20,741 nt of DNA from GCA-2720975 sp964467985 (GTDB taxonomy: Bacteria; Planctomycetota; UBA1135; GCA-002686595). The position numbers and the translations under genes were made by a program. Within the stretch, counting starts at the first letter, position 1, and each line of letters starts with the position of its first letter. The notes beneath the pieces were generated by a model. It saw nothing but the letters and a program-made list of their open reading frames with translations. It was not told the DNA's origin and made no database searches. Positions 7,901-16,548 of this stretch are shown one piece after another. The stretch is from positions 1-20,741 of the forward strand of contig CAYXTP010000024.1 of assembly GCA_964467985.1 (NCBI GenBank), given 5' to 3'.

Positions 7901-10177
7901 TCCCTGTCGGAGACGTTCCGGAATCGGCGGCTCGACTACTCGGAGTCCTGCGGCCTTGCGGACACGGAGGCTATCGTCAAGGACTCGCCCTGGCTGCAGA
8001 CCGTTGAGGATGTGCAGGGCATCTTGCACTTCCATCACTGGGAGCTCCGCTTTGCCGAGATTTTCGCGAACAAGGGAGGATTCGATCTAACCGTAGGAAA
8101 CCCACCATGGGTCCCGGTCTACTTTGACGAGGCTGGGTTGCTGGCTGACTTTGAACCCACGATCAAGGTTCGCGGGATGAGTGCCAGCTCAGTCCGGGAC
8201 CTTCGACCAAGGCTGTTGTCGCGGAATGGCATCCGGGATTGCTATCTGGTTGAGAGCGTCAACCAGACAGGTCTCCAGTCCTACCTAGGCTATCGCGCGA
8301 ATGATCCGGTTCTGGAAGGAGGAAAAACCAACCTCTACAAGAACTTTATTACCCATTCGTGGAGGCGGGGGGCCACATCCGGGATAGTCGGCCTTGTACA
8401 TCCCGAAGGGGTTTATGCCGACTCGAGGGGAGCTCGGTTGCGATCCGAAGTCTATCCCCGGCTAAGATTACATGCTGGGTTCAGAAACGTATTCTCGTTG
8501 TTCGACGCCAATGACCATGGTGTTCTTCGTTTTGGCGTTAATGTCTATTCAGTTCGGCCAGGGGTAGAGCCGCGTTTCCGGTCAATTACTAACCTCTTCC
8601 ACCCAAGCACCCTTGACTGCTCGTTTCGGCATGACGGCATTGGCCCCGTGCCTGGGATCAAGAACTGCGCAAACGAATGGGATGTAACAGGTCATCGAGA
8701 CCGGTTGGTCCTAGTTGACTCAAGTCTCTTGAGTGTTTTCTCCCAACTCTTCGAGGAGGGTGGCGGGGGGGCTCTTGAGGCTCGGCTTCCTGCCCTTCAC
8801 TCGAAGGGGGAGGGCCGGATTCTCCATCGGTTTGTTGTGCAGCCGTCCAAGCTTGCAGACGCACTTGGTCGTCACGTCTCTACGCTCGGTTGGGCCGAGC
8901 ACGTCGCCCAGGCCGATGGCCGGCTGGAGGCGGAGGTTTTTACCCCAAGGTCCCCCTGGGAGCTTGTGTATCAAGGGGCGCATATCCATGTCGCCAATCC
9001 CCTTGGAGGGAATCCACGATTGGGAGTGCGCAGCCGAGGGGCCTACGATGGTGCGGATCTGTTGTCCATTGGCCGTGATTACCTGCCTAGGTCGAAGTTT
9101 CGGAGAACCAACGTGGATGGAAAGGGCATTCCCTTGTACTCGGGGGTATTGATTACTGACCTGTATCGATTGGCTGCCCGGACCATGGTGGTTGCGACAA
9201 ACGAGAGGACATTGCTCTCCGCGGTGATTCCACCCGGTCCTATCCATATTGACACCTGCATTACGTTTGCGTGTGGTGAGGGAGAGCTGCTGCGCGCGGC
9301 CTCCCTTCTTGCATCTTTGCCAATTGATTATCTTGTCCGGATCCTAGGCAAGAGGCACTTCCGCAGTGAGGTGGCGCGAATTCTGCCCTCACCGGAACTG
9401 GGTTCTCTTGGGGCTTTTGCGGATATGCGAATCATCGCTCTTAATTGTCTGAATTCAACTTATTCCGACCTGTGGTCAAGGTCATTCAGGCTTGACTTCC
9501 AAGCTGATCGGCTGTGCCGCATTGACCGGAGAATGCCTAGGTTCTCCTCGCTTTCGGCCGAGTGGGCATGGGCCACGCCCTTGCGCGGTGACCTGGAGAG
9601 GCGGCAGGCCCTACTAGAGATTGATGTAATCATCTCCATGGCTCTCGGCCTGACCCTTGGAGACCTAGTGGACATGTATCGTGTGCACTTTCCGGTACTT
9701 CGGAACTATGAACGTACGAGATTCTTCGATCAGAATGGTCGGCGCGTCCCCAACGCACAAACTGTGGCTGGCAATCATGCTGTTTCCCTCGTCAAGCTTG
9801 GCGAGGCGTTGAGTGAGCAGGCCGGCTACGAAATTGCACGTGAGTATTCTCCGCGTAATTCCGTGACTGTCGAGCTGCTCGATCGGTCAATAAAGCTGGG
9901 TGAGAAGGACTCGGCAGTTCTTGGCGTCCCCGAGCGCTGCACTGTAGGTGACATCATGACCACGACCACGGTTACCTACTACGACGAGGAGCGCCCTGAG
10001 GGTTACGAGGTCGAGTTGGTTGGCATCCGCTACGCTGACCCCGGCCTCGAGCCGCGCATGGAGCGCGTGTATCCGACGCCGTGGACGCGTTGTGATCGCG
10101 AGGAAGACTACCGCGTGGCCTGGGCCGAGTTTGAGCGGCGCTCGGGCCGGACAACGGACGCCGGGGCCCAGGCATGA
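4976..10177 (+). CDS. drmMI-like: Large Eco57I-like adenine DNA methyltransferase (DrmMI-like)
   Basis: A 1733-residue class I SAM-dependent N6-adenine methylase. The ATG at 4976 (MALNLTSIENVEFYSGHY) is chosen because the open frame extends 684 bases upstream only by overlapping the SNF2 gene out of frame; no Shine-Dalgarno is visible. Residues 1-550 are the helical N-terminal part common in giant type IIG/BREX PglX-like methylases; DLWIVEA at 122-128 may be a remnant PD-(D/E)xK-like core. SASFYTP (557-563) leads into the methylase fold: motif I EPAMGSGAF at 606-614 binds SAM and motif IV NPPW at 1042-1045 is catalytic. About 430 residues separate them, an unusually long insertion. The remaining 690 residues would hold target recognition. 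Base composition drops in GC from roughly 8070 to 9930, exactly this last part. It overlaps the next gene by 4 bases (ATGA). Probable role: mark host DNA so the helicase and nuclease module ignores it. Confidence 0.93.
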   Translation: MALNLTSIENVEFYSGHYLDSVLEGDLKGTFSKWKQAAEDSGTKQPRERLRALGGSFLKARNLASGEGRSGNSAAERWQCARNFHSDLLAALGYERNPGTESLGKDDLCPVLATYGSKAQTDLWIVEAPFRQSDEDSSLDECLFPEQYPSLTDGATASQPPASHDTARKGQPATWRELLDSVIFQTENAPRWVLFLAGDQIYLAERNKWIAGRYLRFNLADLFTRLENDALKAVCGLLHRDVLVPADGACLHDTLEEKSHKHAFAVTGDLKHGVRRSVELLANEAIWYLKESKRAVYANEQIAGQLKDDCVTWLYRLLFLFYVEARGSELDVVPMKSTAYRKGYSLEGLRDLELVALTTEKARNGYYLDASLAQLFKIVNQGYAGQEEDKHATGSFSAFGSEPSLEVHALASPLFDDDRLQILKGIKFRNSVLQQILQNLSLSAEKGGKKRGRISYAQLGISQLGSVYESLLSYTGFFAQEADGLYEVAAKADVEAINKSHAGKGRSREDVATYFIPASQADQYKEEEFVRNEHGQKVVHPKGSYIYTLAGRSREKSASFYTPEVLTQCVVKYSLKELLWEQPSASGAQPKIKLSAAEILDLTICEPAMGSGAFLIEAIDQLADAYLGAIQSERHKQIPSDEYQREKRRVKARLATNNCYGVDLNTMAVRLAQVSLWLGSMYEGGKCPWFGLRLANGNSLVGARREVFQTASVVRRGGKKDPNWLGLVPEAVSLHHGPDGPAVDGNWKARKRPKGTIYHFLLPADGMAAFDKDKVVKDVAPEDAARITTWHKDFIKPFSNPDAARLERMSDAVDQLWTEVVRERQLAISETTDRVPVWGEDRAAGSPASSTDDILIQDQEAMAQALEDSSSAYRRLKLVMDAWCALWFWPIEQSAQLPSRQEWLASLELVLLGKADVPVIKTQGQLFEKLMVQAELPLTGSSAASNVSQPEFETAGGATAVLDETTTRSRIQRLRSLSETFRNRRLDYSESCGLADTEAIVKDSPWLQTVEDVQGILHFHHWELRFAEIFANKGGFDLTVGNPPWVPVYFDEAGLLADFEPTIKVRGMSASSVRDLRPRLLSRNGIRDCYLVESVNQTGLQSYLGYRANDPVLEGGKTNLYKNFITHSWRRGATSGIVGLVHPEGVYADSRGARLRSEVYPRLRLHAGFRNVFSLFDANDHGVLRFGVNVYSVRPGVEPRFRSITNLFHPSTLDCSFRHDGIGPVPGIKNCANEWDVTGHRDRLVLVDSSLLSVFSQLFEEGGGGALEARLPALHSKGEGRILHRFVVQPSKLADALGRHVSTLGWAEHVAQADGRLEAEVFTPRSPWELVYQGAHIHVANPLGGNPRLGVRSRGAYDGADLLSIGRDYLPRSKFRRTNVDGKGIPLYSGVLITDLYRLAARTMVVATNERTLLSAVIPPGPIHIDTCITFACGEGELLRAASLLASLPIDYLVRILGKRHFRSEVARILPSPELGSLGAFADMRIIALNCLNSTYSDLWSRSFRLDFQADRLCRIDRRMPRFSSLSAEWAWATPLRGDLERRQALLEIDVIISMALGLTLGDLVDMYRVHFPVLRNYERTRFFDQNGRRVPNAQTVAGNHAVSLVKLGEALSEQAGYEIAREYSPRNSVTVELLDRSIKLGEKDSAVLGVPERCTVGDIMTTTTVTYYDEERPEGYEVELVGIRYADPGLEPRMERVYPTPWTRCDREEDYRVAWAEFERRSGRTTDAGAQA

Positions 10178-13100
10178 TCCCCTCGGTCATTGCGCGGCTC
10201 GCGCGGGAAAATCTCTTCGACTACCTGCAGACGACCTACAGCCTGCGGGATGAGGCGCTGGAGATGGCGCTGTTTGAGTTCCTGCAGGGCGACGCGGGCT
10301 TCTTCCGCGGGCCCTACTTGGATGTGAAGCTACCCTTTCGCAGGGCGGAGAGCGTTGATGACATTCCCATGGAGGTCCGGCCGGACTTCCTGCCCTACCA
10401 GCACCAGCTGAGGGCCTTCGAGCGGCTCTACAGCCGGGGCGGGCACCAGCCGCAGCAGACCTTGGTGACGACGGGCACGGGGTCAGGCAAGACCGAGTGT
10501 TTCCTGTACCCGATCCTGGATCACTGTCTGCGAGAGCGGGCAGCCGGCCGCCAGGGGATCAAGGCCATCATCCTCTACCCCATGAACGCGCTGGCCAGCG
10601 ACCAGGCCAAGCGCTTGGCGCAGATCATCTGGGATGATGAGCGACTCAAAGGCACGGTGAGCGCGGGGCTCTACGTGGGCGGGGAAGCTAGCCATGGGGT
10701 GCCGGACCGGAATCACTTGGTGGACAAACGCGAGCAGTTGCGTCAATCGCCGCCGGACATCTTGCTGACCAACTACAAGATGCTCGACTACCTGCTGATG
10801 CGGCCCGAGGACCGGGCTCTGTGGGAGGCCAACGGTCCGGAGACGCTCAGATATCTGGTGCTGGATGAGTTGCACACCTACGACGGGGCGCAGGGCAGTG
10901 ATGTGGCTTGCTTGATCCGGCGGCTCAAGGCACGGCTGGAGATCGGGCCGGGGACGCTGTGCTGCGTGGGGACCTCGGCGACGATCGGGGAGGGCGGCCA
11001 TGAGAGCAAGCGCCTGCTGCGCGAGTTCGCCGGCAAGGTCTTCGAGGAGGACTTCCTGCAGAGCTCGATCATCACCGAGGATCGCTTGAGCGTAGAGGAG
11101 GACCTGGGGCGCGTGCGCGAGCTGAGTGGGCACCCCGGCGCTGATGATCTCGCGGCTATGGATCCGAGCGAGTACGAGAAGACCGAGGACTGGGTGCAGG
11201 CCCAGCAGGTGCTCTGGTTCGGGGCGGGTGTGGCGCAGGACGGAGCGCTTGAGTTGGGCGCGAAGCTCAAGCGGAATGAATTCCTGCACGAGCTGCTGCG
11301 GGCCCTGGGGGATAAGGCCAAGGACTATGCTGCCTTGCGCGGGGACCTGGGCTCAAGGGTTGCCTGGTTTGGGGAGTTGGACGCGACCTGTCAGACGGTT
11401 GTGTTGGACTCGCTTGTGGGTTTGATTGCGGTGGCTCGGCGGGAGTCGATCGCCATCGGTGGTGGGAAGGGCCGGATCGAGCCCTTCCTGTCGGTGCAGG
11501 TGCAGCTTTGGTTGCGCGAGGTGCGGCACTTGCTGCGGGCCGTGGACTCGGAGCCGAGCTTCCGGTGGAGGAGCGATCTAGGCGGCAGGGCGGCTATCGA
11601 GCAGGAGGAGCGTTGGCTGCCGGTGATCCGCTGTCGGGACTGCGGTGACGCTGGCTGGGCGGCCATCCAGAAGGACGGTACGGCCTACCTGGAAGAGGAC
11701 TCGGATGAGATCACCATCGGGCGGGCCTGGATGGATCGTTCGCCGAATGCGCGTTACGTGGCCTTTGGCCATGGGGCGAAGAAGGTCGATCACTTGCTGG
11801 GGCCGGAGTACCTGTGCCCGGAGTGTCTGCGGCTTGGAGACAAGAACACTTGTGACTGTACCGGGAGTCAGCCGCGCGAGTGCCTGCCGGTGCGCGTGGG
11901 ACGCGAGCTGACCACGGGCACGGTTCAGCTCTTCAAGCCGGTGTGCATGGAGTGTGGCTCTGATGATGGGCTCATGTACTTGGCCTCGCGGGGCTCGAGT
12001 CTGCTCTCGGTAAGTATCAGCCACCTGTACCAGACGCCGTACAACCGGGACAAGAAGTTGCTGGCCTTCACGGACTCGGTGCAGGATGCGTCGCATCGGG
12101 CTGGGTTCTTTGGCTCGCGGACCTACCGGTTCAATTTCCGGACCATGATTCAGGATCTGCTCGCCGCGGAGGGCGGGCAGGTGCCGCTTAAGAACCTGGG
12201 GCAGCGGCTCTTGTGGCATGCCATCCAGAAGCACGGCATGGAGCAGGCTGTGCCGGACTTGATGCCCCATGACTTGCGGGATCATCCGGAGTTCCAGCAG
12301 TTCCTGGAGCAAGGCGGGAAGCGCATGCTGCCCGACCTGGAGCGCTGGCTGGGGGAACGGCTGTCCTTGGAGGCGACGTTTGAGTACGGCTTGAGCGTGC
12401 GTCAGGGACGCAGCCTGCAGAAGGTGGGTTGCTCCACGGTGGAGTTGGATGCGGATGGTCTGGCGACGGCGGCGGATGAGCTGGCGCTGTTGGCCACGGA
12501 GGACGGCTTCCTGCAGTCCCTGCTTGGGGGCCTGACCGCGGGGCAAGCGCAGTACTTCCTGGCTGGGCTCATATCGCGGACGCGTCACCGGGGCGGAGTC
12601 TTCCACGGCTGGATGGAGGCCTATGCGCGCAGCCGTGGCAACTCCTACCTGTTGTCGAAGAGACAGAACCCCTGCGTGTCGGTGTTCGGGCCCTCGTCGG
12701 TCTACCCGCGCTTCTTGTTGGCCAAGAAGCCTCAGGCTGGCAAGCGCTCGGCTTGCGATGCGTTCGGTAGTGAGAGCCAGAACCTGACCTGGTACAAGGA
12801 CTGGGCTGCCAGGACCCTGGGAGTGGTGCCGGACGACCCGGGCATAGAGCAGCTCTACCGAGAGGCCGTGCGCGTGCTGTGCCGTGCGGAGCTCTTCCAG
12901 GAGCTGCCCACGGAGACCAACGGGGAGGATGTCTGGGGCGTGAACCCGGCTGCCCTGACTCTGGTGGCTGAGGTGCGCGAGCTGCGCTGCTCGGAATGCA
13001 AGGACGCTCACCGGGTGTCCCCGGGCGAGGTCGAGCAGTGGGAGGGCCAGCCCTGTACCAAGTACCGTTGCGCAGGTGTCTGGGGCCCGGCGGAGGTCAT

Positions 13101-16100
13101 GGCCGATACCTTCTACACACGCATCTACCGGTCCGGTCGGATTGCGCGCGTGTTCTCCGAGGAGCACACGGGCTTGCTGGATCGAGTTCCTCGGGAGAGG
13201 CTCGAGGAACGCTTCAAAGCGGGTAGTGCGCCTGCTGCGCCGAACCTGCTCGTGTGCACGCCGACGCTCGAAATGGGTATCGACATCGGAAACCTGTCGA
13301 GCGTTTTGCTGTGCTCGGTGCCGCCGACGACGTCGATGTACCTGCAGCGAGTGGGGCGGGCCGGGCGCAAGGATGGCAATGCCTTCTGTATGACTCTGGC
13401 GGTGTCGCGGCCCCATGATCTGTACTTTCATTCGGAGCCCAGCTTGATGCTGGAAGGGGCTGTGGACCCGCCCGGGTGCTTCCTCGACGCACCGGAGATG
13501 CTGAAACGCCAGCTGGTGGCGCACGCCATGGATGCCTGGGCCTATGCGGACAAGCAGGCCACCCAATTGCCCAGGCAGGTTTCGAGCATCTTGACGGGTA
13601 CCTCCGCGGAGGAGTTCCCGGGGCGCTTCCTGACCTATTACGAGGAGCACAAGATCAGCCTGTGTGAGTCCTTCTTGACGCGCTTCCCGGAGAAGGATCT
13701 TGGCGTGGATAACCGCGAAGCCGTGCGCCAGTACGGTCACTCCGACAACGTGAAGGATGACGTCTGGAAGGCCTTCGATGAGGTGCGGAAGGAGCGTCAG
13801 GCGCTGTCGCGTGATGCGGACAAGGCTCGCGAGCGGGCGAAGCTGGTGGAGGCTCATCCGGAGCGCTTCGACAATCCGGACGAGACCAAGACGGAGCTCG
13901 AAGAATCACGGCGCATGCTCAGCCGGCTGAACCGGGCTTTGGGGAAGAAGTACCCACTCAACCTGCTGACCGATGCGGGGGTGCTACCGAACTACGCCTT
14001 CCCGGAGCCTGGGGTGATCCTGGAGTCGGTGGTCAGCCACGAGAGCGACGGCAAGCGACACTACGAGGCCTACGAGTACATGCGGCCGGCGAGTGTTGCA
14101 ATTCGCGAGTTGGCCCCATTCAACACCTTCTACGCGGAGGGGCGACGGGTGCAAATCGACGAAGTGGATCTCGGGAGTCGGACCGCGCCTCTGGTCGAGT
14201 CCTGGCGCTTGTGTGCGGCCTGCAACCACACCGAGCGGGTGACGGCTGGCGGCAAGGGGCCCGAGGCTTGTCCTTCGTGCGGCGACAAGACCTGGGCGGA
14301 TACCGGGCGCGTGCGTCAGATGTTGCACTTCCGGCGTTCGCGGTCCTTGGCAGCTAAGCTCGAAGTGGCCACGGCAGACCTGGGCGACGATCGCCAGCAG
14401 TCGCATTATCAGACGGCGGACCTGATCGATGTGCGCAGGGAGAACTGCAACGGGGCACGGTTGATTGAGGAGGCGCCGTTCGGCTACGAGCTGCTCAGTA
14501 ACCTGCTCTTGCGCGAAGTGAACTTCGGGCCGGAGAAGCGCAGCGACTTTCTGGTCGCTGGCGAGGCGGTCAATGAGGACGGGTTCAAGGTCTGCACCGA
14601 GTGCGGCCGGGTGAAGAACCCGGGTCCCAAGGGGGAGGTCCGTCATGCCGCCACGTGCAAGGGGCGGCAGAACCAGCAGACCCAGGTGGATTCGCTCTAC
14701 CTGTACCGTGAGATACGCTCGGAGGCGATCCGCCTGCTGTTGCCATTTGCCGAGGTGAACCAGGGGTCGGAGTTGGCTTCCTTCAAGGCAGCCTTGGCCT
14801 TCGGCCTGCGGCAGCGGTATGGGGGACGCGCGGATCACCTGCAGATCAAGACGGCGCGTGAGCCCTTGGAGGGCACCGGGCACCGCCACTTCCTGGTGAT
14901 CTTTGACTCGGTGCCGGGAGGGACCGGATATCTGGCGGACCTTTGGCGGGACGATGGGATTTTGGACCTGCTGACGGAGGCCTTGGTCGGGCTGCGGGGA
15001 TGCTCGTGCTTGGAGCACGGAGAGGATGGCTGCTATCGGTGCCTCTACGCCTTTCAGGGGCAGCGCGAGCTGGAGCAGACTTCGAGTCGTATTGCGCAGG
15101 ACCTCTTGAGTGGAATTCTGGACAAGCGGTCCGAAGTCGAGGACGTCGAGACACTTTCAAAAGTCACTCTGGATGCGACCGTAGAGAGCGAGCTGGAGGC
15201 CCGTTTCGTACGGGCGCTTCAGGGGAGGGTTGGGAAATCCGACTGGCGCACGGTGATCAAGAGCGGCAAGAAGCGCTGGGACCTCAAGGTGGGCGCCATC
15301 CAGTGGGAACTGACCGCTCAGGTGGACTTGGGGTACGGCGCTGGCGTGCAGAAGCCAAGTCGGCCGGACTTCCTGCTGAAGGCACTCACCATCGATGCCG
15401 ACCACAAGCCGATCGCGGTCTTCTGTGATGGCCATGCCTACCACGTGTGCCCACAGGACAAGGTCTCGCGACTGGGAGACGACGTGGCCAAGCGTCGGTC
15501 CATTCTGGAGAGCGGCGGCTATCGGGTTTGGTCCGTGACGTGGCAGGACGTCCTGGACTTTGAGGATGGCAAGCGCCTCGTGTCTGGTGCACTCCTGAAG
15601 CACATGGTCGAGATTCCGCTCACCAAGCCGGACTCGCCGGCGGGGCAGATTCATGAGCGTTGGGGGCTGCAGTCGCGCTTGGGCCTAGCGGGCCTGGGGA
15701 GTATGGAGCTGCTCTGGGAGTGGATGGGGAGCCCGAACGAGGCCGCCTGGCGAGCGGACTTAGCCCGTACGGGGGTGGAGTGGACTGTGCGTAAGTCTAC
15801 CTATGCTGGTGACGCGGCCTTGGCCTACGCGGGTAGCCTCGAGCGCTCGGACACGATTAGTGCTTTGCCCGCAGAAATCCCCCTCGACCCAAGCCTGCCC
15901 CTGTTGGCGCGAGGCGGGGTGCAGGCGCACTTGGGCATACTAGCCCACATGCCGCTCGCGGCCATGCAGGCAGGTGTCGTGACGCAGGCCCAGTGGACCT
16001 TGCGTCTTGAAGACTCCTGGGATGCGCGTAAGGCAGATGACTTCCTGAGTGCATGGTGCCTCTTCCTGCAGGCATGGAACCTGTTGCAGTTTGTCGAAGG

Positions 16101-16548
16101 CAGCGTGGTGACTTGCACGGAGGACGTGATCGCCATGCGTGAGCTGGACGGGGACTACGATCTGGGAGCCCATAGCAATGTTGAGTCCAAGGCTGCAGAA
16201 CCCGGCGGTACAGCGACCCTTGAGCAGGGAACGCAGGCGTCAGGCTCTTCACGCTGGACGGACGAGGGGGCTACCTGGGAGGAGGCGGAGTTGCTCGAGT
16301 CGGTGTTCCGGGTGCACGGCCTGGCTGGCATTCCGGGGTACGAGCTTGAGGGCGCTTCAGGCCGCTGTGCCGCTGCTTCCTTGCTCGGCTGGGAGGAGGC
16401 CAGAGTGGCACTGGTGGACGGCAAATACCCAGAGGACGAGCAGGCCTTCATCGCAGTCGGCTGGGCGGTGTTGGCCGATGGTGCCAGCGCGGAAGATGTG
16501 AATGACTTGATCGAGAAACAAGGCACCAAAATACAGGAGAGCCGCTAG
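10174..16548 (+). CDS. druE-like: YprA-type DEAD/DEAH helicase with DUF1998 and Vsr-like nuclease domain
   Basis: A 2124-residue multidomain protein. The first helicase lobe has Walker A TGTGSGKT at residues 100-107, Walker B DELH at 231-234 and SAT at 268-270. About 750 residues of insertion follow, carrying zinc-ribbon pairs (C487/C490, C548/C551, C591/C594, C939/C942, C961/C966), then the second lobe with motif VI QRVGRAGR at 1058-1065. Further pairs at C1347/C1350, C1366/C1369 and C1474/C1477 precede the DUF1998/MZB zinc domain, with C1610, C1612, C1620 and C1623. Residues 1680-1790 look like a Vsr/DUF559-type PD-(D/E)xK nuclease: PDF at 1731-1733, VFCDGHAYH at 1749-1757, then KRR and GYRVWSVTW. 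The last 330 residues are unrecognised. Size and order resemble Druantia DruE, or DrmA and DrmB fused. The family is known for 3'-5' DNA helicase action in MrfA. It is coupled to the methylase (ATGA overlap) and to UvrD (1-base overlap). Confidence 0.94.
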   Translation: MIPSVIARLARENLFDYLQTTYSLRDEALEMALFEFLQGDAGFFRGPYLDVKLPFRRAESVDDIPMEVRPDFLPYQHQLRAFERLYSRGGHQPQQTLVTTGTGSGKTECFLYPILDHCLRERAAGRQGIKAIILYPMNALASDQAKRLAQIIWDDERLKGTVSAGLYVGGEASHGVPDRNHLVDKREQLRQSPPDILLTNYKMLDYLLMRPEDRALWEANGPETLRYLVLDELHTYDGAQGSDVACLIRRLKARLEIGPGTLCCVGTSATIGEGGHESKRLLREFAGKVFEEDFLQSSIITEDRLSVEEDLGRVRELSGHPGADDLAAMDPSEYEKTEDWVQAQQVLWFGAGVAQDGALELGAKLKRNEFLHELLRALGDKAKDYAALRGDLGSRVAWFGELDATCQTVVLDSLVGLIAVARRESIAIGGGKGRIEPFLSVQVQLWLREVRHLLRAVDSEPSFRWRSDLGGRAAIEQEERWLPVIRCRDCGDAGWAAIQKDGTAYLEEDSDEITIGRAWMDRSPNARYVAFGHGAKKVDHLLGPEYLCPECLRLGDKNTCDCTGSQPRECLPVRVGRELTTGTVQLFKPVCMECGSDDGLMYLASRGSSLLSVSISHLYQTPYNRDKKLLAFTDSVQDASHRAGFFGSRTYRFNFRTMIQDLLAAEGGQVPLKNLGQRLLWHAIQKHGMEQAVPDLMPHDLRDHPEFQQFLEQGGKRMLPDLERWLGERLSLEATFEYGLSVRQGRSLQKVGCSTVELDADGLATAADELALLATEDGFLQSLLGGLTAGQAQYFLAGLISRTRHRGGVFHGWMEAYARSRGNSYLLSKRQNPCVSVFGPSSVYPRFLLAKKPQAGKRSACDAFGSESQNLTWYKDWAARTLGVVPDDPGIEQLYREAVRVLCRAELFQELPTETNGEDVWGVNPAALTLVAEVRELRCSECKDAHRVSPGEVEQWEGQPCTKYRCAGVWGPAEVMADTFYTRIYRSGRIARVFSEEHTGLLDRVPRERLEERFKAGSAPAAPNLLVCTPTLEMGIDIGNLSSVLLCSVPPTTSMYLQRVGRAGRKDGNAFCMTLAVSRPHDLYFHSEPSLMLEGAVDPPGCFLDAPEMLKRQLVAHAMDAWAYADKQATQLPRQVSSILTGTSAEEFPGRFLTYYEEHKISLCESFLTRFPEKDLGVDNREAVRQYGHSDNVKDDVWKAFDEVRKERQALSRDADKARERAKLVEAHPERFDNPDETKTELEESRRMLSRLNRALGKKYPLNLLTDAGVLPNYAFPEPGVILESVVSHESDGKRHYEAYEYMRPASVAIRELAPFNTFYAEGRRVQIDEVDLGSRTAPLVESWRLCAACNHTERVTAGGKGPEACPSCGDKTWADTGRVRQMLHFRRSRSLAAKLEVATADLGDDRQQSHYQTADLIDVRRENCNGARLIEEAPFGYELLSNLLLREVNFGPEKRSDFLVAGEAVNEDGFKVCTECGRVKNPGPKGEVRHAATCKGRQNQQTQVDSLYLYREIRSEAIRLLLPFAEVNQGSELASFKAALAFGLRQRYGGRADHLQIKTAREPLEGTGHRHFLVIFDSVPGGTGYLADLWRDDGILDLLTEALVGLRGCSCLEHGEDGCYRCLYAFQGQRELEQTSSRIAQDLLSGILDKRSEVEDVETLSKVTLDATVESELEARFVRALQGRVGKSDWRTVIKSGKKRWDLKVGAIQWELTAQVDLGYGAGVQKPSRPDFLLKALTIDADHKPIAVFCDGHAYHVCPQDKVSRLGDDVAKRRSILESGGYRVWSVTWQDVLDFEDGKRLVSGALLKHMVEIPLTKPDSPAGQIHERWGLQSRLGLAGLGSMELLWEWMGSPNEAAWRADLARTGVEWTVRKSTYAGDAALAYAGSLERSDTISALPAEIPLDPSLPLLARGGVQAHLGILAHMPLAAMQAGVVTQAQWTLRLEDSWDARKADDFLSAWCLFLQAWNLLQFVEGSVVTCTEDVIAMRELDGDYDLGAHSNVESKAAEPGGTATLEQGTQASGSSRWTDEGATWEEAELLESVFRVHGLAGIPGYELEGASGRCAAASLLGWEEARVALVDGKYPEDEQAFIAVGWAVLADGASAEDVNDLIEKQGTKIQESR
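16535..16540 (+). promoter_or_regulatory. Shine-Dalgarno of the RelE-UvrD gene
   Basis: AGGAGA lies 7 bases before the GTG at 16548. It decides in favour of this GTG start, which overlaps the TAG stop of the helicase gene by one base. Confidence 0.7.

Noticed and set aside
11578..13857. A 759-residue open frame on the minus strand
   Set aside because: It lies wholly inside the helicase gene, has a shadow composition rich in His, Arg, Gln, Leu and Pro, and shows no motif. High GC commonly opens antisense frames.
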